This document shows positions 1-6,743 of a stretch of DNA of 27,677 bases, one piece after another. The stretch covers positions 1 through 27,677 of the IMG/VR virus record IMGVR_UViG_3300032334_001815; one strand, given 5' to 3'. The notes beneath the pieces were generated by a model, which searched no databases, had not been told where the DNA came from, and saw only the letters and a program-made list of their open reading frames with translations. Each line of letters starts with the position of its first letter. The first letter of the stretch is position 1. A program made the translations under genes and the position numbers. This DNA comes from a virus.

Positions 1-18
1 ATTGAATATGTAAAATGA
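1..18 (+). CDS. 3' end of an upstream gene, probably a MORN-repeat protein
   Basis: The frame starting at base 1 reads IEYVK and stops at the TGA at 16-18. That stop overlaps the ATG of the next gene (ATGA). The tail resembles the ends of the other MORN proteins here (for example GEYVKQL in the 1352-2347 product), so this is probably the last MORN gene of an array that starts outside the window. Only six codons are visible. Confidence 0.45.
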   Translation: MEYVK

Positions 19-215
19 GAAGTTTAAATATAAATAAAATTGATAGGAAAGGTAGAGAGCAGGGATATTGGGAACATTACACCCTTAATGGTATTTTATT
101 ATCAGAAGGTTCATATAAGAATGGATTAAAAGATGGTTATTGGTATTATTATAGGGTTGATGGTAAATATGAATATTATTATAAGAATGGTAATTTACTT
201 ATGGCGGAGTTATGA
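15..215 (+). CDS. Small MORN-repeat protein (66 aa)
   Basis: The 66 aa protein is built of about two MORN_2-type repeats with the pattern GYWEHYTLNG..LSEGSYKNGLKDGYWYYY (split here: GYWEHYTLNG, then GSYKNGLKDG). Such repeats form short beta hairpins that stack into a sheet, and the family is often annotated as YwqK-like antitoxin. No enzyme motif is present. The N-terminus MRSLNINKI resembles the start of its neighbours (MRSI.D, MRNIKDIN). It overlaps the upstream and downstream genes by ATGA, so the array is translationally coupled. Function is unknown; the repeats suggest protein or membrane binding. Confidence 0.75.
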   Translation: MRSLNINKIDRKGREQGYWEHYTLNGILLSEGSYKNGLKDGYWYYYRVDGKYEYYYKNGNLLMAEL

Positions 216-568
216 GAAGTATAAATGATTTAAAGAAAAATTATACCGATAAAAATGGTTTAAAACAGGGTTATTGGGTTTATTATTGGTCCAATGGTAA
301 TATATTTTCAGATGGAACATATAAGGATGATAAATTAAATGGTATATGGTATGATTATTTCCAGGATGGGGGTTTAGCTTCAAAGGGTTTATATGTGGAT
401 GGTTTGAAACAGGGGGAGTTTGAGGTTTATGATAAAGATGGTAATTTAAGTGGTAAGGGTTTATATGTAGAAAATTATATAGAAGGTATCTGGGAATATT
501 ATAATCCAGATGGTAGTATAAATAGAAAAGAATTATTTGAGAATGGTTGTTTTATAAAAGAATTATGA
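212..568 (+). CDS. MORN-repeat protein (118 aa)
   Basis: This protein has about four 23-residue MORN_2 repeats (core G.W..Y...G.L.SKG.Y..G). Examples are QGYWVYYWSNGN, GIWYDYFQDGG and GIWEYYNPDGS. It starts with MRSINDLKK, close to the N-termini of the non-MORN paralogues at 565 and 1063. The start codon overlaps the previous stop (ATGA at 212-215), and the stop overlaps the next start at 565 in the same way. No signal peptide or membrane segment is visible. The repeat fold is clear; the role in the phage is not known. Confidence 0.8.
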   Translation: MRSINDLKKNYTDKNGLKQGYWVYYWSNGNIFSDGTYKDDKLNGIWYDYFQDGGLASKGLYVDGLKQGEFEVYDKDGNLSGKGLYVENYIEGIWEYYNPDGSINRKELFENGCFIKEL

Positions 569-870
569 GAAATATAAAAGATATAAATAATAGAAAAATA
601 ACCTCATCGGATAGGTTAAGAGTTGGTAGATGGTATATCTTATATAATAATGACGCTAAGATGTTATTATTTAGGTATAAGGGTTGTATTACAACAGATG
701 CTTTTGGTTATATTAGAACAGAAGTTTATGATAGTGCTTGTTGGAGTTATAGTTTTGAAAAAAATATGGATGAAGATGCTCCCACATTTGCTTTTGATAA
801 TGAAAATTATGTGGTAAAAGCTGATTTTGATGAAGTTATAAAATATTTTCCAAATGAAAAGTTTAGGTAA
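565..870 (+). CDS. Unknown protein, KITS-family paralogue 1 (101 aa)
   Basis: I chose the ATG at 565 because it overlaps the previous stop as ATGA, whereas an ATG at 547 lies inside the MORN gene. The protein begins MRNIKDINNRKITS and continues with a conserved core VGRWYILY. It is a paralogue of the 1063-1347 product: both share N-terminal KDIN..KITS, VG.WYILY, LLF.YK, VYDS.C and a C-terminal FPN. It has no MORN repeats, no membrane segment and no known catalytic motif. It alternates with MORN genes, which suggests that the MORN and KITS proteins work as pairs. Family not recognised. Confidence 0.7.
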   Translation: MRNIKDINNRKITSSDRLRVGRWYILYNNDAKMLLFRYKGCITTDAFGYIRTEVYDSACWSYSFEKNMDEDAPTFAFDNENYVVKADFDEVIKYFPNEKFR

Positions 871-1060
871 GATTAGAAAGAATAGAAGGGATAGGAACGG
901 TAAGAAACAAGGTTTATGGGAGAATTATACCCTTGATGGTGATCTAATGTATAAGGGCTCATATAAAGATGATTTAAAAGATGGTATTTGGGAGCATTAT
1001 GATCGGGATGGTAAAGTAATCTCAATTAAAATATATAGAAATGGTATTGAAATAAAATAG
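854..1060 (+). CDS. Small MORN-repeat protein (68 aa)
   Basis: Two MORN_2 repeats are visible (GLWENYTLDGD, then GIWEHYDRDGK) after a basic N-terminus, MKSLGKIRKN. The start lies 17 nt inside the previous gene, consistent with coupled translation. The arrangement repeats the MORN then KITS-family order seen just upstream, so this pair looks like a duplication. It is one of the shortest MORN proteins in the window and contains no other domain. Confidence 0.7.
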   Translation: MKSLGKIRKNRRDRNGKKQGLWENYTLDGDLMYKGSYKDDLKDGIWEHYDRDGKVISIKIYRNGIEIK

Positions 1061-1062
1061 TT

Positions 1063-1347
1063 ATGAGAAGTATAAAAGATATAAATATTAAAAAAATAAC
1101 CTCAGTAGAAAAATTAAAGGTTGGTAATTGGTATATATTATATTATGATACAGGTGAAGAACCTGAAAAGAGGTTATTGTTCAAGTATAAGAATAGTGTA
1201 TCAAATTATGTGTATGATAGTGGATGTTTTATGTATTCTTCTGAGATATATGAAAATGATAGTAATTGTTCCACATTTATTTTTTCAAGAAATAAGTTTT
1301 GTGTTAAAGCATCTAATTCTGAAGTTATGAAACATTTCCCTAATTGA
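1063..1347 (+). CDS. Unknown protein, KITS-family paralogue 2 (94 aa)
   Basis: This is a paralogue of the 565-870 product. The shared features are MRSIKDIN, KITS, KVGNWYILYY, LLFKYK, YVYDSGC, a Thr-Phe strand and a C-terminal HFPN. The spacing of the Tyr, Trp and Cys residues suggests a small beta-rich domain. It starts two bases after the stop of the MORN gene and ends the plus-strand run, convergent with the long MORN gene on the minus strand. Function is unknown. Confidence 0.7.
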   Translation: MRSIKDINIKKITSVEKLKVGNWYILYYDTGEEPEKRLLFKYKNSVSNYVYDSGCFMYSSEIYENDSNCSTFIFSRNKFCVKASNSEVMKHFPN

Positions 1348-1351
1348 ACTA

Positions 1352-2347
1352 CTAAATATTTTTAGTTATTGGTAATTGTTTTACATATTCACCATTCTTA
1401 TATAATTTCTTAGTTTCTAATTGTCCATTTTCATTATATTCTTCCCATATACCATCAGCATCATTATTCACATATGAACCCTTTTCAGCTAATTTACCAT
1501 TGAACCAATACAACTCCCATATACCTTGTTTAATATCATCTTTATATGAGCCTTTAGATTGTAATTGTCCATTATTGTAATACCTTTCATACATACCATT
1601 CATTTTACCATCCTTAAATAAACCTTTAGCTCTTATTTCTCCATTATCATAATAAAACTCCCATATTCCTTCAGCTTTATCATCTTTATACGGACCTTTA
1701 CTTGCTAATTGTCCACTAGGCCAATAATCTTCCCATACACCAGTTCTTAAACCATCATGAGTATATTGATTGATAGGTCTCCCATATTTTTCAATTTGTT
1801 CTTTATTCCATTCCAACCACTTACTATTTTCACCTTCTAATCTTCTGGGTATGAATAATTTCTTTTTAGGGGTTTCAGTTTCATTAATATTTTTATTTGT
1901 TGGTAATTCAACTATTTCACCATTTTTGTATAATGCTTTTAAATCTAATTTACCATCATAATAATCTCCCCATACACCATCCATTTCACCATTTATAAAT
2001 GTTCCTTTACTTTCTAATTGTCCATTTTCATCATAATATACCCATAAACCATCTTCCATACCATTAATAAATGAACCCATATAGTGTAATCTTCCATTTA
2101 AATAATAATATCTCCAAATACCTTCTTGTTTATAATTTACATATAAACCCTTACTTTGTATTTTATTATCTTTCCAATAATCTTCCCAGTAACCTTCTTT
2201 TTTTCCATCATGAGTATATTGGTTAATTGGCTCACCATTTTTAATGGGTTGTTCTTTGTTCCAATCCATCCATTTACTATTTTCACCTGATATTCTTCTC
2301 GGTATAAATAATTTCTTTTTTTGTTCTTCTGTGATAATAATTTTCAT
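1352..2347 (-). CDS. Long MORN-repeat protein with a duplicated N-terminal tag (331 aa)
   Basis: The protein starts with the tag MKIIITEEQKKKLF, also found on the 8817-9668 product. It then has two homologous halves. Each half opens with KKLFIPRR..GENSKW (about residues 10-26 and 164-180) and NQYTHDG, followed by five to six MORN_2 repeats such as GIWRYYYLNGR and GIWELYWFNGK. It therefore looks like an internal duplication that also copied part of the tag. A TATTTAT box lies 7 nt before the ATG, directly behind a terminator. No enzymatic motif is seen. The repeats probably serve binding, and the tag may direct it to the virion (inference). Confidence 0.8.
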   Translation of the reverse strand: MKIIITEEQKKKLFIPRRISGENSKWMDWNKEQPIKNGEPINQYTHDGKKEGYWEDYWKDNKIQSKGLYVNYKQEGIWRYYYLNGRLHYMGSFINGMEDGLWVYYDENGQLESKGTFINGEMDGVWGDYYDGKLDLKALYKNGEIVELPTNKNINETETPKKKLFIPRRLEGENSKWLEWNKEQIEKYGRPINQYTHDGLRTGVWEDYWPSGQLASKGPYKDDKAEGIWEFYYDNGEIRAKGLFKDGKMNGMYERYYNNGQLQSKGSYKDDIKQGIWELYWFNGKLAEKGSYVNNDADGIWEEYNENGQLETKKLYKNGEYVKQLPITKNI

Positions 2348-2354
2348 ATCTATA

Positions 2355-2361
2355 ATAAATA
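2355..2361 (-). promoter_or_regulatory. TATTTAT box before the long MORN gene
   Basis: The minus strand reads AACTATTTAT, with 7 nt between the heptamer and the ATG. It sits about 12 nt behind the U-tract of the terminator at 2373-2396. The spacing is 3 nt longer than in most other boxes here. Confidence 0.5.
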
Positions 2362-2372
2362 GTTATATAAAT

Positions 2373-2396
2373 AAAAAACCCTCATAAAGAGGGTTT
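2373..2396 (-). terminator. Rho-independent terminator
   Basis: An 8 bp stem (AAACCCTC with GAGGGTTT) closes an ATAAA loop and is followed on the minus strand by six U. It overlaps the stop codon of the 2395-2901 gene. The same hairpin recurs at 2975-2999. Confidence 0.85.
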
Positions 2397-2901
2397 AATC
2401 TGTTATTTTTTCAATTTGGATTGGGATGTTAGTGGCTTTTGATATATTAGATATATGTTGTCTTTTAACTTCACTACTTGAATGTGTTGAAATGTAGAGA
2501 TTATCACTTATTTTATGGACTGTTTTTTTAGCAATTGATTTTTGACTAAAATCATTCATATCGGATTTAATAAAGTTCCTTAATACATTTTTAACGACAG
2601 GAATAATAGATTTATTATCTTTAATAAGTTCCCTGATTGCGTTTAAATAATTATCAGACATAATTAAACTATTAAATACTTTATCATCAAACTTAATTGA
2701 ATAGGTTGTTTTTGACATCTTATCCTTTTTTTCTGGTTTTTTAGTTCCATTAAGTTCAATCTCTGCTTTCTTTATATTTGACTTAATAATGTTTTCTAAT
2801 TCTTTATCCAAAGGTGAGACAAAGATTTTGTTTAATGGTGTGTTTGGTGTTATTCCTATAAAGAAACCACCATCTTGTTTTTGTAATTTTATTGTGTTCA
2901 T
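2395..2901 (-). CDS. Hypothetical protein (168 aa)
   Basis: I do not recognise this family. The N-terminal half (KLQKQDGGFFIGITPNTPLN) looks like a beta-rich segment. A lysine-rich linker follows near residue 55, and the C-terminal half is predicted helical and basic. The last residues are EKITD, and they and the terminator that follows match the end of the MORN gene at 2998-3711 almost exactly. No signal peptide, membrane segment or catalytic motif is visible. A gap of about 95 nt without a gene lies upstream. Confidence 0.6.
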   Translation of the reverse strand: MNTIKLQKQDGGFFIGITPNTPLNKIFVSPLDKELENIIKSNIKKAEIELNGTKKPEKKDKMSKTTYSIKFDDKVFNSLIMSDNYLNAIRELIKDNKSIIPVVKNVLRNFIKSDMNDFSQKSIAKKTVHKISDNLYISTHSSSEVKRQHISNISKATNIPIQIEKITD

Positions 2902-2974
2902 ATTTCTTATTTTATATTTTAATAATATGCAAAAAACGCGAACGAGTAAAGCTTTTCATGAGATTTCTGGGAAT

Positions 2975-2999
2975 AAAAAAACCCTCATAAAGAGGGTTT
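2975..2999 (-). terminator. Rho-independent terminator
   Basis: Stem AAACCCTC / GAGGGTTT with loop ATAAA, then six U on the minus strand. It overlaps the stop of the 2998-3711 gene and is identical to the terminator at 2373-2396. Confidence 0.85.
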
Positions 3000-3711
3000 A
3001 ATCTGTTATCTTTTTAACAAACCTACCATTGTCATATAATTCTTTAGTTTCTAAACTACCATCATCATTATTATATATCCATATACCATCTTTCCCACCA
3101 TTTTTAAATGAACCTTTAGTTTTTAAACTACCATTTGTATTGAAAACTTCCCATATACCTTCTTCTTTACCATCTATATATGAAACCTTAGCTTTTAATT
3201 CACTATTAGGGTAAAAATCCTCCCATAACCCTTCTCGTTTATCATTTTTATATAAACCCTTTGAAGCTAAACTACCATTATCCCAATATTTTACCCATAT
3301 ACCATCTTTCAAATCATTCTTATATGAGCATTTTTGATGTAATTGCCCATTTTTATGGTATTTTTCCAATAAACCTTCTCGCTTACCATTATTATATGTA
3401 ATTTTTTCCTCTAAGTTACCATCCCTATAATATTCCTCCCATATACCATGTTTTAATCCATTATTATACGAACCCTTTAAATGTAAATCACCATTCATCC
3501 AATAATATTCCCATAAACCTTCTTTTTTGTCATCTTTAAATAACCCTTTAGATAAATCAGATACTCTTACCCATAAACCTTGTCTATTATCATTACTATC
3601 TAAATAACCATTCCCTTCAATAGGTTTATAGGGTAAATAATCTAAAATATTTTCCCATTTATATTTCGGATTTTTTTCTCCGATAAATTTTATCATTTTA
3701 TATATTTTCAT
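2998..3711 (-). CDS. MORN-repeat protein (237 aa)
   Basis: After about 45 non-repeat residues (MKIYKMIKFIGEKNPKYKW and following), the protein has seven to eight 23-residue MORN_2 repeats, for example GLWEYYWMNGD, GIWEEYYRDGN and GLWEDFYPNSE. It lies 5 nt downstream of the stop of the 3717-4475 gene and is probably transcribed from the box before that gene. It lacks the MKIIITEEQ tag of the other long MORN protein. The end of the coding sequence plus terminator is duplicated from, or copied to, the neighbouring 2395-2901 gene. Binding role presumed, partner unknown. Confidence 0.8.
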   Translation of the reverse strand: MKIYKMIKFIGEKNPKYKWENILDYLPYKPIEGNGYLDSNDNRQGLWVRVSDLSKGLFKDDKKEGLWEYYWMNGDLHLKGSYNNGLKHGIWEEYYRDGNLEEKITYNNGKREGLLEKYHKNGQLHQKCSYKNDLKDGIWVKYWDNGSLASKGLYKNDKREGLWEDFYPNSELKAKVSYIDGKEEGIWEVFNTNGSLKTKGSFKNGGKDGIWIYNNDDGSLETKELYDNGRFVKKITD

Positions 3712-3716
3712 AACTA

Positions 3717-4475
3717 TTAATAACCATTTAATAAAGATTTATCATTTTTATCCATAAATTGTCTGGATTCAAAATGTAATTGATATGGTGAATTAGGATC
3801 AGATAAATTATACATAACAAAATATGATGAACCAGGATATTTAGATAGATACCCCCTAAAATGATCAAAAGAAGCTATTGTGCATATTTCAATACCTTCA
3901 CCAGTTTCCCTACCTTTACACTTACCAAGAATAGTTTTATAAGTTTTCCAAGCTTCTTGATTATCTTTTAATTCATTTGGAACTTCAAAAACCTGATACC
4001 CATCTTCAACACCCAAATATTTAATACCATTATCTTCAAGTTTCTTTATTTCATTTATGGTGATATATTTATCCTTATCTGTAATAGAAGCATCTGTTGA
4101 ATTAAGTTTATCATCAATCTCCATTGATTTATCAATAAACTCCTGAATATCTTCACTAGTCTTTATTTGATTTATATCTTTTTTAGAATATGATGACTTA
4201 TATTTGTTAAATAAATTGAAATATTTCTTATACTTATAAACATCCTCACTTAAAATAAGTTTATTGACAATCTTTTTTATCAACCATATAATAAATTGCG
4301 TTGCGTTATTTGACACATCTTTTATTTCATTGAATAGTTCTTCACTTATTGGTTTATCTTCACCAACATAAGCATTAATCACATCATCTAAAGGACTTTC
4401 ACTTAATAAACTAACCTCATTTAAGTTCATAAGTTTTCTTACCCTATTTATTTCTTCTAACAATATGTTTTGCAT
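3717..4475 (-). CDS. Tagged unknown protein with a degenerate WC-motif domain (252 aa)
   Basis: The N-terminus MQNILLEEINRVRKLMNLNE is an amphipathic helix followed by LLSE, which fits an (L/I)xE prohead-protease-type site. The middle is helical. The C-terminal 90 residues (WKTYKTILGKCKG, EICTIASFDHFRGYLSKY, SSYFVMYNL, YQLHFESRQFMD) resemble the domain of the 25072-26478 protein, where the equivalent segment reads YGQNTKWCIS. I know this pattern from many large marine phages without an assigned function. A TATTTAT box sits 4 nt before the ATG, right behind a terminator, so it leads the unit that continues into the 237 aa MORN gene. Confidence 0.7.
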   Translation of the reverse strand: MQNILLEEINRVRKLMNLNEVSLLSESPLDDVINAYVGEDKPISEELFNEIKDVSNNATQFIIWLIKKIVNKLILSEDVYKYKKYFNLFNKYKSSYSKKDINQIKTSEDIQEFIDKSMEIDDKLNSTDASITDKDKYITINEIKKLEDNGIKYLGVEDGYQVFEVPNELKDNQEAWKTYKTILGKCKGRETGEGIEICTIASFDHFRGYLSKYPGSSYFVMYNLSDPNSPYQLHFESRQFMDKNDKSLLNGY

Positions 4476-4479
4476 ATAT

Positions 4480-4486
4480 ATAAATA
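4480..4486 (-). promoter_or_regulatory. TATTTAT box, 4 nt before ATG
   Basis: The minus strand reads GACTATTTAT, then ATAT, then the ATG of the 3717-4475 gene. It lies between that ATG and the terminator at 4498-4521, so it can only serve this transcription unit. Confidence 0.6.
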
Positions 4487-4497
4487 GTCATATAAAT

Positions 4498-4521
4498 AAA
4501 AAACCCTCACAGAGAGGGTTT
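4498..4521 (-). terminator. Rho-independent terminator
   Basis: Stem AAACCCTC / GAGGGTTT with loop ACAGA and a short U-tract on the minus strand. It ends the 4507-4722 gene, and the hairpin includes its last codons. Confidence 0.85.
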
Positions 4522-4722
4522 AATTGGTTGATAAAACTTATCATTTTCATTTGGTGGGATGAATGGATATCCATAGTCAGCAATTAAGTTTTCATCTTCA
4601 GTTTGATCATCACCCTTACCTTGTCCGATATACCATTTGGTTTCAAATCCATTGTATATTTTTACAATCCCAATAGTTCCATACCATATAGAACCAAATA
4701 TATTTTTCTTTGTTGTTTCCAT
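4507..4722 (-). CDS. Hypothetical protein (71 aa)
   Basis: A small protein with an aromatic, glycine-rich middle (SIWYGTIGIVKIYNG, then KWYIGQGKGDDQ) and an acidic, proline-containing C-terminus. The YIGQGKGDDQ segment resembles small orphan proteins of Bacteroidota phages. No signal peptide is present. It has its own TATTTAT box 4 nt upstream of the ATG and its own terminator, so it is a single-gene transcription unit. Confidence 0.6.
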   Translation of the reverse strand: METTKKNIFGSIWYGTIGIVKIYNGFETKWYIGQGKGDDQTEDENLIADYGYPFIPPNENDKFYQPIKPSL

Positions 4723-4726
4723 CCTA

Positions 4727-4733
4727 ATAAATA
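4727..4733 (-). promoter_or_regulatory. TATTTAT box, 4 nt before ATG
   Basis: The minus strand reads AAATATTTAT, then TAGG, then the ATG of the 4507-4722 gene. It abuts the stop of the upstream gene (4735). Confidence 0.55.
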
Positions 4734-4734
4734 T

Positions 4735-5157
4735 TTATTTCTTAATTAAATCCCAACTATGATCACCTAAAAGTTTAACTGAAGCAACATATTTTCCAAT
4801 GCTTTTTGTTCTACCCCATTCATCGGGTCCAATTAAACTTAATTTATAGTGATCTTCTTTTTCGTATAAATGATATATTTGTCCGATAACAGGTGTAAAT
4901 CTCATATCTGATTGATAAATCTTTTCTGATACAACTAACCTATTTTCAATTTCCCTTACCTGTTGAATAATTAAATCTGCTTGTTTTTTTAACATTTTAA
5001 TTTCTTGTTCGGCATAATGGTTCATTGCCAAAACAGCAGTTGCTTTAATTTGGTTTTTATCTTCAGGTTTTATTAGTGGAGAACCAATACTTAAAGGTAT
5101 TGGAGCTAAACTTGCTGAACCTATATAACTCCCATCTTCATTTATTTCTTGTCCCAT
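4735..5157 (-). CDS. DUF2452-like phage protein (140 aa)
   Basis: The central region NQIKATAVLAMNHYAEQEIK followed by KKQADLIIQQVREIENRL forms a long helix, and IGQIYHLYEK and LIGPDEWGR follow. This order (helix with N..AVLAM, R....S..IY.....F.P..G..Y.LY, then the EWG segment) is typical of DUF2452, a family of unknown function in bacteria and phages. The start overlaps the 5142-5360 gene by 16 nt. It is probably cytoplasmic. Confidence 0.65.
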   Translation of the reverse strand: MGQEINEDGSYIGSASLAPIPLSIGSPLIKPEDKNQIKATAVLAMNHYAEQEIKMLKKQADLIIQQVREIENRLVVSEKIYQSDMRFTPVIGQIYHLYEKEDHYKLSLIGPDEWGRTKSIGKYVASVKLLGDHSWDLIKK

Positions 5158-5360
5158 AAACTTATAACAAGGTTTTTAAGATCTGGAACTAAATGTTCAT
5201 TTAAATTGGCTTCATTAATCATTGTATTCAAATCTGTTGTTGAATATGACATATGGAAATGCCAATCATATCCTGACCAAAAATATTTCTTTTTATACTT
5301 TTGGATTTCAAGATGATACTTGTTGTCTTTTTTATTTAATATTGCTCTATATGTTTTCAT
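5142..5360 (-). CDS. Hypothetical protein (72 aa)
   Basis: A small basic protein rich in aromatic residues (KYFWSGYDWHFHMSYSTTD). It overlaps the start of the DUF2452-like gene and starts directly after the 5363-5626 gene, so it is part of a coupled operon running from about 7016 down to 4735. No known motif is recognised. Confidence 0.55.
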   Translation of the reverse strand: MKTYRAILNKKDNKYHLEIQKYKKKYFWSGYDWHFHMSYSTTDLNTMINEANLNEHLVPDLKNLVISLWDKK

Positions 5361-5362
5361 TT

Positions 5363-5626
5363 TTATTTAATTTCTTCGTCCCAAAAAACAGGTATTCCAT
5401 TTTCTAATTCAGCATCCAATGGATAACAAAATGAGGAATAAGCATTTTTTTTATCCGATATTTCGAATATGTGTATGTATTCATTATCAAGAAACTTTGC
5501 TCTTACAGATTTTTCACCATTAATAAAAACTATCTGTAAAACTTCTTGTGTTCTATTATACTCCTTAGTGAAGTAAATACCCATATATTTAAACTTAACC
5601 CCTACTTTAAAATCCACTTCTTTCAT
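5363..5626 (-). CDS. Small protein with the C-terminal NG.P..W..E tail (87 aa)
   Basis: The body is a small beta-rich domain (VDFKVGVKFKYMG, EVLQIVFINGEK). The end is ENGIPVFWDEEIK. The same tail pattern closes four other proteins in this window (5623-5919, 5916-6245, 16566-17078, 22245-22541). The start overlaps the upstream stop by 4 nt (ATGA). The tail suggests a common partner or targeting role, but none is known. Confidence 0.6.
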   Translation of the reverse strand: MKEVDFKVGVKFKYMGIYFTKEYNRTQEVLQIVFINGEKSVRAKFLDNEYIHIFEISDKKNAYSSFCYPLDAELENGIPVFWDEEIK

Positions 5627-5919
5627 TTAATTTCACTATCCCAATTATCAGGAGCTCTCCAATTCTTTTTTGATATTTTAATCAATCTTGGCTTACTATC
5701 CACCCATTCAAAAAATCTTTTAATAATTAGTAATATGTTATATTTTTTTTTAACAAAAACTTCATCATCATAATCAGCTATACAACTAATTAAATAAAAC
5801 ATTATTAAAATTGCAATTGCTAAAATACTAAGAATTACCATAACTTTAGTAAATAGAATAGATAATGTGGTTATTATACCAAGCATTATAGTTGTTAAAA
5901 TCAATGTTGAGTTTTTCAT
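5623..5919 (-). CDS. Membrane protein with two transmembrane segments and a W..E tail (98 aa)
   Basis: Two adjacent hydrophobic segments occupy about residues 5-24 and 27-47 (for example LILTTIMLGIITTLSILF). A cytoplasmic basic region follows, ending WRAPDNWDSEIK, a variant of the NG.P..W..E tail. It overlaps both neighbours by ATGA, so translation is coupled to the 5363 and 5916 genes, both of which carry the same type of tail. The protein probably sits in the inner membrane with its tail inside. Confidence 0.6.
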   Translation of the reverse strand: MKNSTLILTTIMLGIITTLSILFTKVMVILSILAIAILIMFYLISCIADYDDEVFVKKKYNILLIIKRFFEWVDSKPRLIKISKKNWRAPDNWDSEIK

Positions 5920-6245
5920 ATTTCATCCTCCCATATTTTAGGTAATCCATTTCCCATTAAACTTTTTTCATCAATCACACAATTTTTATGAAATACCACA
6001 CAGGATGTTGTATCATTATAATCAACCATAATCATTTCACATCTTTTTTTATCCCCGAATGGGGTTTCTATAATACAATAAAAAGGATCTGAAACAATAT
6101 CACATATAACTTTTTTAGTGTTAATAGTTCCACCCAAAAATAATTGATCATTTTTATATGGATAATTAGATGATGATGTCATATTGATTGCATATGAATT
6201 ATCATGTGGTTCATATTTTAAACCAATTAAACTTTTATTTTCCAT
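5916..6245 (-). CDS. Small protein with the C-terminal NG.P..W..E tail (109 aa)
   Basis: Mostly beta structure is predicted (GGTINTKKVICDIVSDPFYC, then a CEMIMVDYND strand). It ends MGNGLPKIWEDEI, fitting the tail shared by five proteins here. No signal peptide or membrane segment is seen. It is the third tail-bearing gene in a row, which suggests local duplication of the tail module onto different bodies. Confidence 0.6.
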   Translation of the reverse strand: MENKSLIGLKYEPHDNSYAINMTSSSNYPYKNDQLFLGGTINTKKVICDIVSDPFYCIIETPFGDKKRCEMIMVDYNDTTSCVVFHKNCVIDEKSLMGNGLPKIWEDEI

Positions 6246-6250
6246 ATCTT

Positions 6251-6478
6251 TTAAAATGTTGTGGTTTCAACTACTAAACTATCTGTTTTTAATTTACAAG
6301 CCTTACAATTAGGTCTATGGATATAAGCAACTGATCTATCAACAGTTCTATATAAGAAATCATGTCCTTCAATAACTTCAACCTTCCAATCTTTATTTCT
6401 ATTTGACTTAATAACTTCACTTTCAGTATTATTACAAGCCATTAATGGAATAAGTAATAATAATAATCTATATTTCAT
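6251..6478 (-). CDS. Predicted lipoprotein with a CKAC motif (75 aa)
   Basis: The N-terminus MKYRLLLLLIPLMAC is a short lipoprotein signal with the lipobox L-M-A-C (Cys at residue 15). Near the C-terminus is C-K-A-C preceded by HRPN, a possible metal- or disulfide-forming pair. The expected location is the periplasmic or outer face of the membrane. It overlaps the upstream gene by 11 nt. A phage-encoded lipoprotein could act in superinfection exclusion (inference). Confidence 0.65.
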   Translation of the reverse strand: MKYRLLLLLIPLMACNNTESEVIKSNRNKDWKVEVIEGHDFLYRTVDRSVAYIHRPNCKACKLKTDSLVVETTTF

Positions 6479-6713
6479 ATTTTTCTATTATAATTTTTAT
6501 TTCTTTGTAATAATCAATCAAATCTTTATGTTCTGTTTCATTTAGTGTATTCAAGAAAAAATCAATGGATATTAATGAAGCTTTTTTAGCTTCTTTTAAT
6601 CTACTACTACAAGAATTGATACCATAATCTGATAAACCATTATTAGGTAAATTATAATAAATTGTTTTGACTAATTCAATACCTTTATTTTTTAAAATTA
6701 TATCATGTTCCAT
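6468..6713 (-). CDS. Small helical phage protein (81 aa)
   Basis: It is predicted mostly helical, with A-K-K-A-S-L-I-S-I-D in the middle and DYYKEIKIIIEKYEI at the end. That layout, a central AKK..L....D followed by YW/YY.E....I, resembles a short orphan family common in Bacteroidota phages. A TATTTAT copy lies 11 nt before the ATG. Function is unknown. Confidence 0.55.
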   Translation of the reverse strand: MEHDIILKNKGIELVKTIYYNLPNNGLSDYGINSCSSRLKEAKKASLISIDFFLNTLNETEHKDLIDYYKEIKIIIEKYEI

Positions 6714-6724
6714 ATTATTTATCC

Positions 6725-6731
6725 ATAAATA
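6725..6731 (-). promoter_or_regulatory. Possible TATTTAT box, 11 nt before ATG
   Basis: The heptamer is present upstream of the 6468-6713 gene, but at 11 nt instead of 4-5 nt. It may therefore be a chance match in AT-rich DNA. Confidence 0.25.
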
Positions 6732-6743
6732 TTATCAGATAAT

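Noticed and set aside
1347-1367. Terminator between the convergent genes at 1347 and 1352
   Set aside because: Only a weak A/T hairpin (ACTAAA/TTTAGT) is present, without G-C pairs or a clear U-tract.
1770-1961. Open frame antisense to the long MORN gene
   Set aside because: It is a by-product of the repeat codons on the other strand, with no box, promoter or known motif. The same applies to other antisense frames such as 25041-25250 and 26049-26264.
1-2347. MORN genes as YwqK antitoxins of a toxin-antitoxin system
   Set aside because: The name comes from repeat similarity only; no toxin domain (for example a deaminase) is seen next to them.
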